From: Delftia tsuruhatensis
GTDB lineage: Bacteria; Pseudomonadota; Gammaproteobacteria; Burkholderiales; Burkholderiaceae_C
DNA: 64,000 bases
Direction: 5' to 3'
Assembly (NCBI RefSeq): GCF_903815225.1
Contig: NZ_LR813084.1
Span: forward strand, 1,034,501-1,098,500
The position numbers were made by a program, and so were the translations under genes. Numbering within the stretch: the stretch's first letter is position 1; the number at the start of each line of letters is the position of its first letter. Under the pieces are notes generated by a model, which searched no databases, was not told where the DNA came from, and was given only the letters and a program-made list of their open reading frames with translations. Shown here one piece after another: positions 1 to 6,685 of this stretch.

Positions 1-301
1 TGGGCGTGGGCCGTACGGCGAGCTGAACCTGCAGCTGCCTGCCGCCTTGCTCGCAGGTGACGCTGTTGTCGCCCACGGCAGGCATCTGGCGTGACAGCCG
101 CATGCGCACCAGTTCGTTCTGTGCGCACAGCTGGGCCAGCAACACCTCGGACTGGCGCTCGGCATTGCGCGTCAGCGCCGAAGTGGCCTGCAGGCCCGCC
201 ATCAGCGCAATGCCCACGATGCCCAGGGCGACCAATACCTCGATCAGCGTGAAACCGCGCTGCGGGCCCGGCCGGTGGCTTGCTCGTGCAAAGCGCGTCA
301 T
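1..301 (-). CDS. gspI: Type II secretion minor pseudopilin GspI (3' end outside window)
   Basis: The visible 100 residues begin with a short basic leader and a type IV pilin-like prepilin signal, QRGFTLIEVLVALGIVGIAL, in which the prepilin peptidase would cut after the Gly of RGFTLIE and Glu+5 is conserved. GspI is a minor pseudopilin that, with GspJ and GspK, caps the periplasmic pseudopilus of the type II secretion system. The start ATG at 301-299 overlaps the stop of gspH (ATGA, 300-298), so the two are translationally coupled. GspJ would also carry a prepilin signal, but the order G-H-I and the MAGLQATSALTRNAE stretch favour GspI. The gene is cut by the window edge at base 1. Confidence 0.85.
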   Translation of the reverse strand, partial: MTRFARASHRPGPQRGFTLIEVLVALGIVGIALMAGLQATSALTRNAERQSEVLLAQLCAQNELVRMRLSRQMPAVGDNSVTCEQGGRQLQVQLAVRPTP

Positions 302-759
302 GGCAGGGACTGCACCGCGAAGGGCCTCAGTCCGTCGGTGGCAACGCGCAGTGCGGGGACGGAGGAATCGCGCAGCGTCAGCGTGACCGACTGCGGCGGC
401 AGCAAGGGCTCGGGGCCGAGGATCAAGGGCGCAGCGGGCTGCGCCTGTACGCCGGGCTGCAGCCATTGCGACGGCAACTGCGCGGCGGCCGGCAGACCCT
501 CGAAGCGAAATCCCTGTGGCATGGGTCGCCAACGCACGGGCGCACCATTGGCCCGCGCCTGGGCGCGCGCCGATTCCAGCAGTGCGGCCAGACGCTCGGC
601 CTCGCGTTCCAGCTGGGCCTGCCCGCTGTCGCGCATCGACAGACTCACGCCTGCCGCTGCCAGGGCCATGATGCTGATCACCACCAGCAGCTCAAGCAGG
701 GTGAAGCCCCGTGCATGCCCCGGGCCGTGGGCTAGATCGTCTGCGTCCGTGCGTGACAT
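298..759 (-). CDS. gspH: Type II secretion minor pseudopilin GspH
   Basis: This 153-residue protein has the prepilin motif ARGFTLLELLVVISIMALAA near residue 17, followed by a GspH-like body of the usual size. GspH is a minor pseudopilin placed near the tip of the type II secretion pseudopilus. The reading frame stays open up to base 837, but the codons above 759 lie in a dispersed repeat (782-862) and give a low-complexity Gly/Pro stretch, so the ATG at 759 is preferred; it puts the signal where prepilin signals normally lie. It sits between gspG and gspI on the same strand, 105 bp after gspG. Confidence 0.85.
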   Translation of the reverse strand: MSRTDADDLAHGPGHARGFTLLELLVVISIMALAAAGVSLSMRDSGQAQLEREAERLAALLESARAQARANGAPVRWRPMPQGFRFEGLPAAAQLPSQWLQPGVQAQPAAPLILGPEPLLPPQSVTLTLRDSSVPALRVATDGLRPFAVQSLP

Positions 760-781
760 GGATGAATGGGTTGGCTGATGT

Positions 782-862
782 TTCGCCGCCGGGCCGCCCC
801 AAGGCGAAACGCGGCCCCCCCGGGGGGCAGCGACCACACGCAGTGAGGGAGCGTGGGGGCCC
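782..862. repeat. GC-rich dispersed intergenic repeat (REP-like)
   Basis: Between gspG and gspH lies a block with nested inverted repeats (a CGGGCCGCCCC arm, a CCCCCCCGGGGGG core, then a GCGTGGGGGCCC end). Blocks of this form, with the GGGGGGCAGCGACC core and a terminal GAGCGTGGGGG, are as I remember common between genes in Comamonadaceae genomes such as Acidovorax, Variovorax and Delftia. Only one copy is seen in the window, so its repeat nature rests on memory. It may fold in the gsp transcript and separate expression of gspG from gspHI. Confidence 0.45.
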
Positions 863-864
863 GC

Positions 865-1341
865 TTACTGCCAACTGCCGATGTCGGCATCCTTGCCTTC
901 CCCGCCGGCCTGGCCGTCGGCGCCAAAGGACATGACGTCGATGGGGCCCTTGATGCCAGGGTTCAGATACTGATAGGGGCGGCCCCAGGGGTCGTTGGGC
1001 AGCTTTTCCAGATAGGGCTTCCAGTTGCCGGGCAGCGGGCCGCTGGTGGGGCGCACGACCAGGGCCTGCAGGCCCTGCTCCGAGGTGGGGTAGCGCTGGT
1101 TGTCCAGGCGGTAGAGCTTGAGTGCCTGGGAGATGTTGGTGATGTCGGTGCGGGCCGCCGTGACGCGGGCGTCGTCCGCGCGGTCCAGCACATTGGGCAC
1201 GATCAGGGCCGCCAGCACGCCGATGATGACCAGGACCACCATCAGCTCGATCAGCGTGAAGCCGCGCTGGAGCGCAGAGCGCGTGGCAGGCAGCGGATGG
1301 CGCGAAAGGCCGGTCATGGAACGGTGCAGCAAATTGGACAT
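865..1341 (-). CDS. gspG: Type II secretion major pseudopilin GspG
   Basis: GspG is the major pseudopilin that polymerises into the periplasmic pseudopilus driving type II secretion. The 158-residue product has the classical prepilin signal QRGFTLIELMVVLVIIGVLAA, a central region with LYRLDNQRYPTSEQGLQAL, and the C-terminal calcium-site region (KPYLEKLPNDPWGRPYQY, then MSFGADGQAGGEG with conserved acidic residues). It is slightly longer than usual because of a 26-residue leader; the Met at residue 9 (base 1317) is an alternative start that would shorten it. It heads the leftward gspG-H-I run and is divergent from the GspC-like gene, with only 22 bp between the chosen starts. Confidence 0.95.
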   Translation of the reverse strand: MSNLLHRSMTGLSRHPLPATRSALQRGFTLIELMVVLVIIGVLAALIVPNVLDRADDARVTAARTDITNISQALKLYRLDNQRYPTSEQGLQALVVRPTSGPLPGNWKPYLEKLPNDPWGRPYQYLNPGIKGPIDVMSFGADGQAGGEGKDADIGSWQ

Positions 1342-1363
1342 ATCACTCCATCATAATCGCGCG

Positions 1364-1834
1364 ATGGTGACACTTTCATTGAACCGCGGCCAGCCTCGGA
1401 CCTGGCATGTCAAGGCGGCCACGTTCGTGCTCTGGCTGCTGGCGGCCGGCGTCGTGGCTTTCTGGGCCATGCGCCTGGGCAGCGGCGGCGCGGCACAGTC
1501 CGTACCGCCTGCACCCGCCGAGGCGCTGCAGATCGACGCACCCGCCCTGGCGCAGGCCCTGGGCGGCGTGGCGGCGCCGGAGGCGGCGGCACCTGCGGCG
1601 GCTTCGGTGGTCGCCCGCTATGCACTCGTCGGCGTGCTGGCCGGCCGCGACAGCGGAGGGGGCGCCGCGGTGATCGCCGTGGGCAACCAGCCGGCCAGGC
1701 CTTTCCGCGTAGGGCGTGCCGTGGACGATGGCGTGGTGCTGCAGTCCGTCTCGGCCCGTGAGGCGCGCCTGGGGCCCCGCGTCGACGGCCCGGCTTCGAT
1801 CACATTGCAACTGCCCCTGCCAGACAAGCGCTGA
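1364..1834 (+). CDS. gspC: Type II secretion inner-membrane protein, GspC-like
   Basis: The 156-residue product has a short cytoplasmic N-terminus, one transmembrane helix (about residues 18-36, TFVLWLLAAGVVAFWAM), an Ala/Pro-rich linker, and a C-terminal HR-type beta domain (RYALVGVLAGRDSGGGAAVI, then VGDxxDDGVVLQSV-like sequence). This is the layout of GspC homology-region domains, which link the inner-membrane platform to the GspD secretin. It is short and lacks a PDZ or coiled-coil tail, as is common for the C/N-type protein in Burkholderiales. It is divergent from gspG, so each promoter must overlap the 5' coding DNA of the other gene. Other names used for such proteins are PilP-like or GspN-like. 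Confidence 0.7.
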   Translation: MVTLSLNRGQPRTWHVKAATFVLWLLAAGVVAFWAMRLGSGGAAQSVPPAPAEALQIDAPALAQALGGVAAPEAAAPAAASVVARYALVGVLAGRDSGGGAAVIAVGNQPARPFRVGRAVDDGVVLQSVSAREARLGPRVDGPASITLQLPLPDKR

Positions 1835-1848
1835 GCCCTTCGGCGCTC

Positions 1849-2439
1849 TCAGGAAGGTAGCGCCACCACCATCCAGCTTCCGGGCTCGGGGGCTGGATGT
1901 GTCCATTGCGCGGCCCGTGGCGGGGTGTCGCCGTGGCGCATCAGCCATTGCACGCAGCGCGCCACACCTGCATGGGTGATCCAGACGACATCAGGGGGGG
2001 CGGCATGATTACCGGCCTGGTTCCTGGCCTGTTGCAGGGCCTGGTCGACCCTGAGCAGCATGGCGGCCAGCGTCTCTCCCCGACCGGGCGCACAGTGGGC
2101 CAGATCCGCCGCCCAGGCATCGATGGCCTGGCGGTCTAGCGCCTCCCAGGGCCGTCCCTCCCATTCGCCGAAATCCATTTCCACCAGTCGAGGGTCCGGG
2201 GAAACGGTCAGCCCGGGCCGCAAGGCCTTCAGTGCCTGTGCCAGCTGCAGGCACCGGCGCAGTGGTGAATGCAGCACCCGGCAATCGGCGGGCAGGGCGT
2301 GGTGCAGTGCCTGCGCCGCATGGGCCGTTGCCTGGGCATCGGCCTGCATGTCGAGCCGGCCGTAGCAGATGCCGGGCTCCACCAGCGGGCGGGCGTGGCG
2401 CACCAGCCAGAGCCGAGGGACGCGCGGGGTGCCCGTCAT
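1849..2439 (-). CDS. cobC: Alpha-ribazole phosphatase CobC (histidine phosphatase)
   Basis: This 196-residue histidine-phosphatase protein has the catalytic RH pair in WLVRHARP (Arg14-His15), an arginine-rich CRVLHSPLRRC segment, the acidic MDFGEWEGRPWEAL motif and the late catalytic His in WITHAGVARC. The family removes phosphate from alpha-ribazole-5'-phosphate, or from adenosylcobalamin-5'-phosphate, at the end of cobalamin synthesis. The assignment to CobC rather than a general phosphoglycerate-mutase-like phosphatase rests on its start overlapping the cobS stop (2436-2439), since CobS makes the phosphorylated product. It ends 14 bp from the convergent GspC-like gene. Confidence 0.88.
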   Translation of the reverse strand: MTGTPRVPRLWLVRHARPLVEPGICYGRLDMQADAQATAHAAQALHHALPADCRVLHSPLRRCLQLAQALKALRPGLTVSPDPRLVEMDFGEWEGRPWEALDRQAIDAWAADLAHCAPGRGETLAAMLLRVDQALQQARNQAGNHAAPPDVVWITHAGVARCVQWLMRHGDTPPRAAQWTHPAPEPGSWMVVALPS

Positions 2440-3284
2440 GGCGCATTCCAGCGCATCAGCGCCACGCAGGCGCCCAGCAGCATGGCCAGCTCGCAGGCCT
2501 GCTGGGCCGCTCCCAGGCAGTCACCCGTCATGCCGCCCAGGCGGCGGCGCAGCCAGCGCACCATGGCAGCGGTGGCGATCAGGCCGGGCAGGAGCAGGGC
2601 AGCCACCAGCAGCAGGCCGGCAGGCGTGGTCGTCAAAGGTCCGATGCCAGGCAGCCAGCACGCAGGCATCAGGGCGGGCAGGCTCCAGAGCAGGGCCGTG
2701 GCCAGGCCGCTGGCGCCCAAGGGACGACCGGCCGCATGCAGCGCCTTGGAGGTGGCGGCCTGGCCCAGATAGGGCAGGCACTGCATCAGCGCCAACGGTG
2801 CCAGGCGGGACAGGACGTGGATGCCGCACAGCAGCCAGGCCGCCAGTCCCGCATGGACATCGATCAGCAGCGCGACCATGGCGACCTTGGCCAGCAGCGC
2901 CATGACCAGGGCCATGGCGCCATAGGCGCCCAGCCGCGAGTCCTTCATGATTTCCAGGGCGCGTTCGGGGGGTACAAAGCCGCCCAGGCCATCGGCCACG
3001 TCGGCCAGGCCATCTTCGTGCAGGCCCCCGGTCAGCCACAGCGTGGCGATGGTGGAGGCCACGGCGGCCACCAGCGGCGCCCAGGGGCTGGGTGCCAGCA
3101 GCCAGGCCGTGGCCAGCAGCCAGGCGGCGCCCCAGGCGCCGACCAGCCATCCTACGCCCGGCAGGTGGGCGACGCTGGCGCGCTGCAGCTCGGGGCTCCA
3201 GCCGGCCCAGGCCGCGATCCGCCCCGTGACCGGGAGGCGGCTGAAGAACTGGACGGCCAGCAGGAAATGGCGCAGGGGCTGCAT
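2436..3284 (-). CDS. cobS: Adenosylcobinamide-GDP ribazoletransferase CobS
   Basis: CobS joins adenosylcobinamide-GDP to alpha-ribazole (or its phosphate), closing the lower nucleotide loop of cobalamin. The 282-residue product is a polytopic inner-membrane protein with the family signatures FLLAVQFFSRLPVTGR at the N-terminus, LTGGLHEDGLADVADGLGG (acidic metal/substrate motif) and DSRLGAYGAMALVM. Length is typical or slightly long. It lies 22 bp downstream of ilvA and overlaps cobC by 4 bp (ATGA), so ilvA-cobS-cobC may be one transcript although the pathways are unrelated. Earlier cobalamin genes are not in the window. Confidence 0.95.
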   Translation of the reverse strand: MQPLRHFLLAVQFFSRLPVTGRIAAWAGWSPELQRASVAHLPGVGWLVGAWGAAWLLATAWLLAPSPWAPLVAAVASTIATLWLTGGLHEDGLADVADGLGGFVPPERALEIMKDSRLGAYGAMALVMALLAKVAMVALLIDVHAGLAAWLLCGIHVLSRLAPLALMQCLPYLGQAATSKALHAAGRPLGASGLATALLWSLPALMPACWLPGIGPLTTTPAGLLLVAALLLPGLIATAAMVRWLRRRLGGMTGDCLGAAQQACELAMLLGACVALMRWNAP

Positions 3285-3306
3285 GGCTGCGTGGCCCGGA
3301 TGCGTC

Positions 3307-4860
3307 CTATTTGAGGAACAGCTGGTAGGCCGGGTTCGCGGTTTCCTCGACCCAGGGGTAGCCGAGGTTGTTCAGGAAGGCGTCGAACTTCCTGCCGTCC
3401 TTGGCCGGCACCTGCATGCCCACCAGGATGCGGCCGTAGTCGGCGCCCTGGTTGCGGTAGTGGAACAGCGAGATGTTCCAGGTCGGCGCCATCAGGCTCA
3501 GGAACTTGAACAGCGCGCCGGGCCGCTCGGGGAAGACGAAGCGCAGCAACCGCTCTTCCTGGGCCAGCGGCGAGTGGCCGCCGACCATGTGGCGCAGGTG
3601 CTCCTTGGCCATGTCGTCGAAGGTCAGGTCCAGGGCCTCGAAGCCGTTCTTCTCGAAGTTCCTGGCGATCTTCTCGGATTCGCCGCGTGCCGCCGTGGTC
3701 AGGCCCACGAACACATGGGCCTTGCTCTCGTGGCTGATGCGGTAGTTGAACTCGGTCACGTTGCGCTGGCCGCCGGGCAGCTTGCCCACGACCTCGCAAA
3801 AGCGCTTGAAGCTGCCGCGCTCTTCGGGGATGGTCACGGCGAACAGGGCCTCGCGCTCCTCGCCCACCTCGGCGCGCTCGGCGACGAAGCGCAGCCGGTC
3901 GAAGTTCATGTTGGCGCCGCACAGGATGGCGGCATAGGTCTCGCCCCTGGTCTTGTGCTTGGCGACGTACTGCTTGATCGCGGCCACGGCCAGCGCGCCT
4001 GAGGGCTCCACGATGGAGCGCGTGTCCACGAAGATGTCCTTGATGGCGGCGCAGACGGCGTCCGTATCGACCACGACGTAGTCGTCCACCAGGCCCCGGG
4101 CGATGCGGAAAGTCTCCTCGCCCACGAGCTTGACGGCCGTGCCGTCGGCGAACAGGCCCACATCGGGCAGTTCCACGCGGTGGCCGGCACGCACGGACTG
4201 CAGCATGGCATCCGAATCCTTGGTGTGAACGCCGATTACCTTCACGTCGGGGCGCACGGCCTTGATGTAGTTGGCCACCCCCGAGATCAGTCCGCCGCCG
4301 CCGATGGCGACAAAGACGGCATCCAGGTTCGGGCTGCCCAGCTTTTGCAGCTGGCTCAGCATTTCCATGGCGATCGTGCCCTGGCCGGCGATCACATAGG
4401 GGTCGTCGAAGGGGTGCACGAAGGTCAGGCCCTGTTCCTTTTGCAGCTTGACGGCGTGCTTGTAGGCATCCGTGTAGCTTTCGCCCGCGAGCACGACTTC
4501 GCCCCCCAGCGCCTGCACGGCATCGATCTTGACCTGAGGCGTGGTGGTGGGCATCACGATCACGGCGCGGCAGCCGAGTTTGCGGGCGCCCAGGGATACG
4601 CCCTGCGCATGGTTGCCGGCCGAGGCGCAGATCACGCCCTTTTGCAGCTGCTCGGGCGACAGGTGCGCCATCTTGTTGTAGGCGCCGCGCAGCTTGAAGC
4701 TGAACACGGGCTGCTGGTCCTCGCGCTTGAGCAGCACCTTGTTGTGCAGGCGGCGGCTCAGTGCCTTGGCGGGCTCCAGGTCCGACTCCACGGCCACGTC
4801 GTACACGCGCGCAGTGAGAATCTTGGTCAGGTAGTCGGCGGGGGTCAGAGGGTGGTTCAT
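3307..4860 (-). CDS. ilvA: Biosynthetic threonine ammonia-lyase IlvA
   Basis: IlvA deaminates L-threonine to 2-oxobutanoate, the committed step of isoleucine synthesis, using pyridoxal phosphate. The 517-residue product has the PLP-lysine motif FSFKLRGAYNKM (Lys56), the substrate loop SAGNHAQGVSLGAR, the glycine-rich phosphate-binding AIGGGGLISGVANYI and two C-terminal ACT-like regulatory repeats (from about residue 330, with GHSPLAQEERLLRFVFPERP in the second). This is the long, isoleucine-regulated form rather than the short catabolic TdcB type. It is followed at 22 bp by cobS. A long upstream region carries a promoter and a strong leftward terminator, so ilvA may be expressed by read-through or from a nearer promoter. 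Confidence 0.95.
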   Translation of the reverse strand: MNHPLTPADYLTKILTARVYDVAVESDLEPAKALSRRLHNKVLLKREDQQPVFSFKLRGAYNKMAHLSPEQLQKGVICASAGNHAQGVSLGARKLGCRAVIVMPTTTPQVKIDAVQALGGEVVLAGESYTDAYKHAVKLQKEQGLTFVHPFDDPYVIAGQGTIAMEMLSQLQKLGSPNLDAVFVAIGGGGLISGVANYIKAVRPDVKVIGVHTKDSDAMLQSVRAGHRVELPDVGLFADGTAVKLVGEETFRIARGLVDDYVVVDTDAVCAAIKDIFVDTRSIVEPSGALAVAAIKQYVAKHKTRGETYAAILCGANMNFDRLRFVAERAEVGEEREALFAVTIPEERGSFKRFCEVVGKLPGGQRNVTEFNYRISHESKAHVFVGLTTAARGESEKIARNFEKNGFEALDLTFDDMAKEHLRHMVGGHSPLAQEERLLRFVFPERPGALFKFLSLMAPTWNISLFHYRNQGADYGRILVGMQVPAKDGRKFDAFLNNLGYPWVEETANPAYQLFLK

Positions 4861-4982
4861 CGTCGGCGAAGGGCTGGAGTGCTGCAGGCCGGCGCCGGCC
4901 TGCCAGGGGGCAGGCGGCCATCATAGGCGCTTGTGGCCGATGTTGCAGTGCAGCGTCCAGTGGGGCCGGGCACGACGAAGGC

Positions 4983-5015
4983 AAAAAAAAGCCCCAGGCT
5001 GTGAAGCCGGGGGCT
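4983..5015 (-). terminator. Rho-independent terminator of the small RNA / ilvA leader
   Basis: Leftward, a stem AGCCCC-GGCT / AGCC-GGGGCT with one mismatch-bulge and a 4-base loop is followed at once by eight T residues (4990-4983). No rightward U-run is present, so it works leftward only. Confidence 0.85.
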
Positions 5016-5128
5016 GAATCCACCAATAGAGGAGGTGGAGGAGACAAATGGTGCGATGCAGTGCGAAGATGCTTCACAATCTGCTGTCCGTTTGAAGAGT
5101 GTTCGGGTTAACCCTTCAAGTAACGCTT
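4983..5128 (-). ncRNA. Probable small RNA with anti-Shine-Dalgarno motifs and its own terminator
   Basis: Read leftward, a good sigma-70 promoter (5135-5164) is followed about 115 nt later by a textbook rho-independent terminator (4983-5015) with no protein gene between. The RNA would be about 145 nt. It has a 5' hairpin (5114-5119 pairing with 5092-5097), a pyrimidine-rich GUCUCCUCCACCUCCUC segment (5045 to 5029) with two CCUCC copies that mimic the 3' end of 16S rRNA, and a CCACC/GGUGG stem (5034-5038 with 5020-5024). From memory this resembles the 'Betaproteobacteria toxic small RNA' family, which carries an anti-SD sequence; that match is unverified. An alternative is an attenuator leader for ilvA, because UGUGAAGC (5078-5071) can pair with GCUUCACA inside the terminator (5007-5000). 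Confidence 0.6.
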
Positions 5129-5134
5129 GGGTGC

Positions 5135-5164
5135 ATTGTATGCCTGTGAAGTGCTGCGTTGCAA
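5135..5164 (-). promoter_or_regulatory. Sigma-70 promoter for the leftward small RNA / ilvA leader
   Basis: Leftward -35 TTGCAA (5164-5159) and -10 TACAAT (5140-5135) are separated by 18 bp, giving a predicted start near 5128. It lies in the divergent space before the OsmC-like gene. Confidence 0.55.
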
Positions 5165-5224
5165 CAAAATCAGGGTTTTTGTCTAGTTGATGCAAAATAG
5201 CAACAGTTTTTTAAGGACGCGACA

Positions 5225-5677
5225 ATGGAATGCACAGTGAGTTGGACAGGCGGCACGACCGGCATGCGCTCGGGCATGGGCTTCGTGGCGGAGACGGGCA
5301 GCGGCCACGTGGTCAATATGGACGGGGCGCCCGATGCGGCCCAACCCGCCAACGGCGGCCGGAACCAGGCACCGCGGCCGATGGAGATGCTGCTGGCCGG
5401 AGCGGGTGGCTGCACGGCCTATGACGTGGTGCTGATACTCAAGCGCGGCCGCCATGCGGTCAAGGGATGCAGCGTCAAGCTCACCTCCGAGCGGGCGGAC
5501 ACGGATCCCAAGGTGTTCACCAGGATCCACATGCAGTTCACCGTCAGCGGAACGGCCTTGCCCGTGGGGGCCGTGGAGCGGGCCATTGCCATGAGCCATG
5601 ACAAGTACTGCTCGGCCACCATCATGCTGGGCAAGACGGCCGAGATCACCACGGGATTCGACATCGTCGAGGCCTGA
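5225..5677 (+). CDS. OsmC-family thiol-dependent peroxidase-like protein
   Basis: This 150-residue cytosolic protein has the OsmC fold signature: a beta-rich N-terminus, then RPMEMLLAGAGGCTAYDVV with the first reactive Cys (Cys63) at the head of the long helix, and a second Cys (Cys129) in HDKYCSATIMLG. OsmC/Ohr proteins use the Cys pair to reduce organic hydroperoxides. The sequence is closer to the YhfA-like branch than to Ohr, judged by the N-terminal VSWTGG and the GKTAEITTGFDIVEA end, so the natural substrate is uncertain. It stands alone, divergent from the small-RNA promoter and convergent with coq7, with a shared bidirectional terminator. Confidence 0.85.
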   Translation: MECTVSWTGGTTGMRSGMGFVAETGSGHVVNMDGAPDAAQPANGGRNQAPRPMEMLLAGAGGCTAYDVVLILKRGRHAVKGCSVKLTSERADTDPKVFTRIHMQFTVSGTALPVGAVERAIAMSHDKYCSATIMLGKTAEITTGFDIVEA

Positions 5678-5694
5678 GGTCGGTGGCTCGGAAA

Positions 5695-5723
5695 TGAAAA
5701 AGCGGGCCTGGCCCGCTTTTTCA
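5695..5723. terminator. Bidirectional terminator between osmC-like gene and coq7
   Basis: A perfect 14-bp inverted repeat (TGAAAAAGCGGGCC / GGCCCGCTTTTTCA with a single central T) carries A/T tracts on both sides, so it can terminate both convergent genes. Confidence 0.9.
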
Positions 5724-5736
5724 TGGGTTGATGGGT

Positions 5737-6354
5737 TCAGATGCGGTGTGCGGTCGTTGTCATGACCTTGGCCGCCAGGCGCATCAGGCCCTGGACCGGA
5801 GTGGGCAGCTGCAGGGCGCCGGCCTCGCGGGCGGCGGCGGCATGGCGTTCCTCATCATCCTTCATGCGGGCGACCACGGCCAGCGAGGGGCGGTCTTCCT
5901 CGGGCAGTCGCCCCAGGTGGCTGGCCAGGTGGGCGGACACCTGTTCCTCGGTCTCCACGACGAAACCCAGGCTTGCGGCGTCGCTGACCTTGGCCGCCAC
6001 CACGCCGATCACGAAGGCGCCCGCGAACCACAGAGGGTTGAGCAGGCTGGGGCGCTCGCCCAGGGCATCGAGGCGCTCGCGCGTCCAGGCCAGGTGGTCT
6101 GTTTCCTCGCGTGCCGCCTCCAGCAGGTGCTCGCGCAGAACCATGTCGCGCGTCACCATGGCCTGGGCGTTGTACAGCGCCTGGGCGCAGACCTCTCCGA
6201 CGTGATTGACGCGCATCAAGGCGCCCGACAGGCGGCGCTGCTCTTCGGTCAACGCCCCTTCCGCCATGCCGGCCGCGGGTGAGCGCTCGGCAGCCGAGGG
6301 TCGGGCAAACAGGGTGCGAAGCGCCGCGTCGGCGGCAGTCATTATCTTGTCCAT
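5737..6354 (-). CDS. coq7: 2-Polyprenyl-3-methyl-6-methoxy-1,4-benzoquinone monooxygenase Coq7
   Basis: Coq7 hydroxylates demethoxyubiquinone at C6, the penultimate step of ubiquinone synthesis, with a carboxylate-bridged di-iron centre on the inner membrane. The 205-residue product has the di-iron ligand motifs in order: [31 protein letters not shown] and KDDEERHAA, matching the E...ExxH...E...ExxH pattern. A hydrophobic segment ([18 protein letters not shown]) would associate with the membrane. Coq7-type enzymes replace the flavoprotein UbiF in many betaproteobacteria. It is transcribed alone and leftward; the 331 bp upstream is shared with the divergent porin gene. Confidence 0.95.
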   Translation of the reverse strand: MDKIMTAADAALRTLFARPSAAERSPAAGMAEGALTEEQRRLSGALMRVNHVGEVCAQALYNAQAMVTRDMVLREHLLEAAREETDHLAWTRERLDALGERPSLLNPLWFAGAFVIGVVAAKVSDAASLGFVVETEEQVSAHLASHLGRLPEEDRPSLAVVARMKDDEERHAAAAREAGALQLPTPVQGLMRLAAKVMTTTAHRI

Positions 6355-6685
6355 GGGCGGTCCCTAGAGCGGCAAATCACGGCAAATTCCAAGTCTGAAC
6401 GGTACACCAGGATGCCATGCCCTCTCTTTGTGCGAGCGCAACAAGGCCGATGCGATGTTCGGGTTGGGCCTGATTGTGCAGGCGTGTAGGTTTGTTGCGG
6501 CAGTGCAACGAAAAACAGGGGTTAAGGCCCGTTTTTGGGTGAATTTCTTTGCATGGGCAGCGGTGGTCTGGTGCAATAGGCCCTAACTTCCCCACCAGGA
6601 GGTTGGCGCGGGAAACCGGTGGAGCATCAGGCCAAGCCTCTCTTCCTCACAACCGGCGCCCTTCTAAACCTTGGAGTAACTCGTA
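6355..6685. other. Intergenic control region between coq7 and the major porin gene
   Basis: This 331-bp stretch holds no credible gene. It is richer in A and T than its surroundings near 6480-6570, where the porin promoter is placed, and it supplies a long untranslated leader (about 100 nt) ahead of the porin. Confidence 0.6.
6549..6577 (+). promoter_or_regulatory. Candidate promoter of the Omp32-like porin gene
   Basis: A -35 TTGCAT (6549-6554) and -10 TGCAAT (6572-6577) lie 17 bp apart. Each matches the sigma-70 consensus at four of six bases. Such a highly expressed porin should have a stronger promoter, so this is tentative. Confidence 0.35.

Noticed and set aside
3152..5077. A 641-codon leftward frame overlapping cobS and ilvA
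   Set aside because: It is an Arg/Gly/Pro-rich shadow of ilvA and cobS in another frame, common in DNA of this G+C content.
5048..5095. A 15-codon rightward frame with a GAGGAG ribosome-binding site inside the small-RNA region
   Set aside because: The purine-rich site is simply the reverse complement of the CCUCC motifs, and the peptide has no recognisable character; a leftward RNA with a terminator explains the sequence better.
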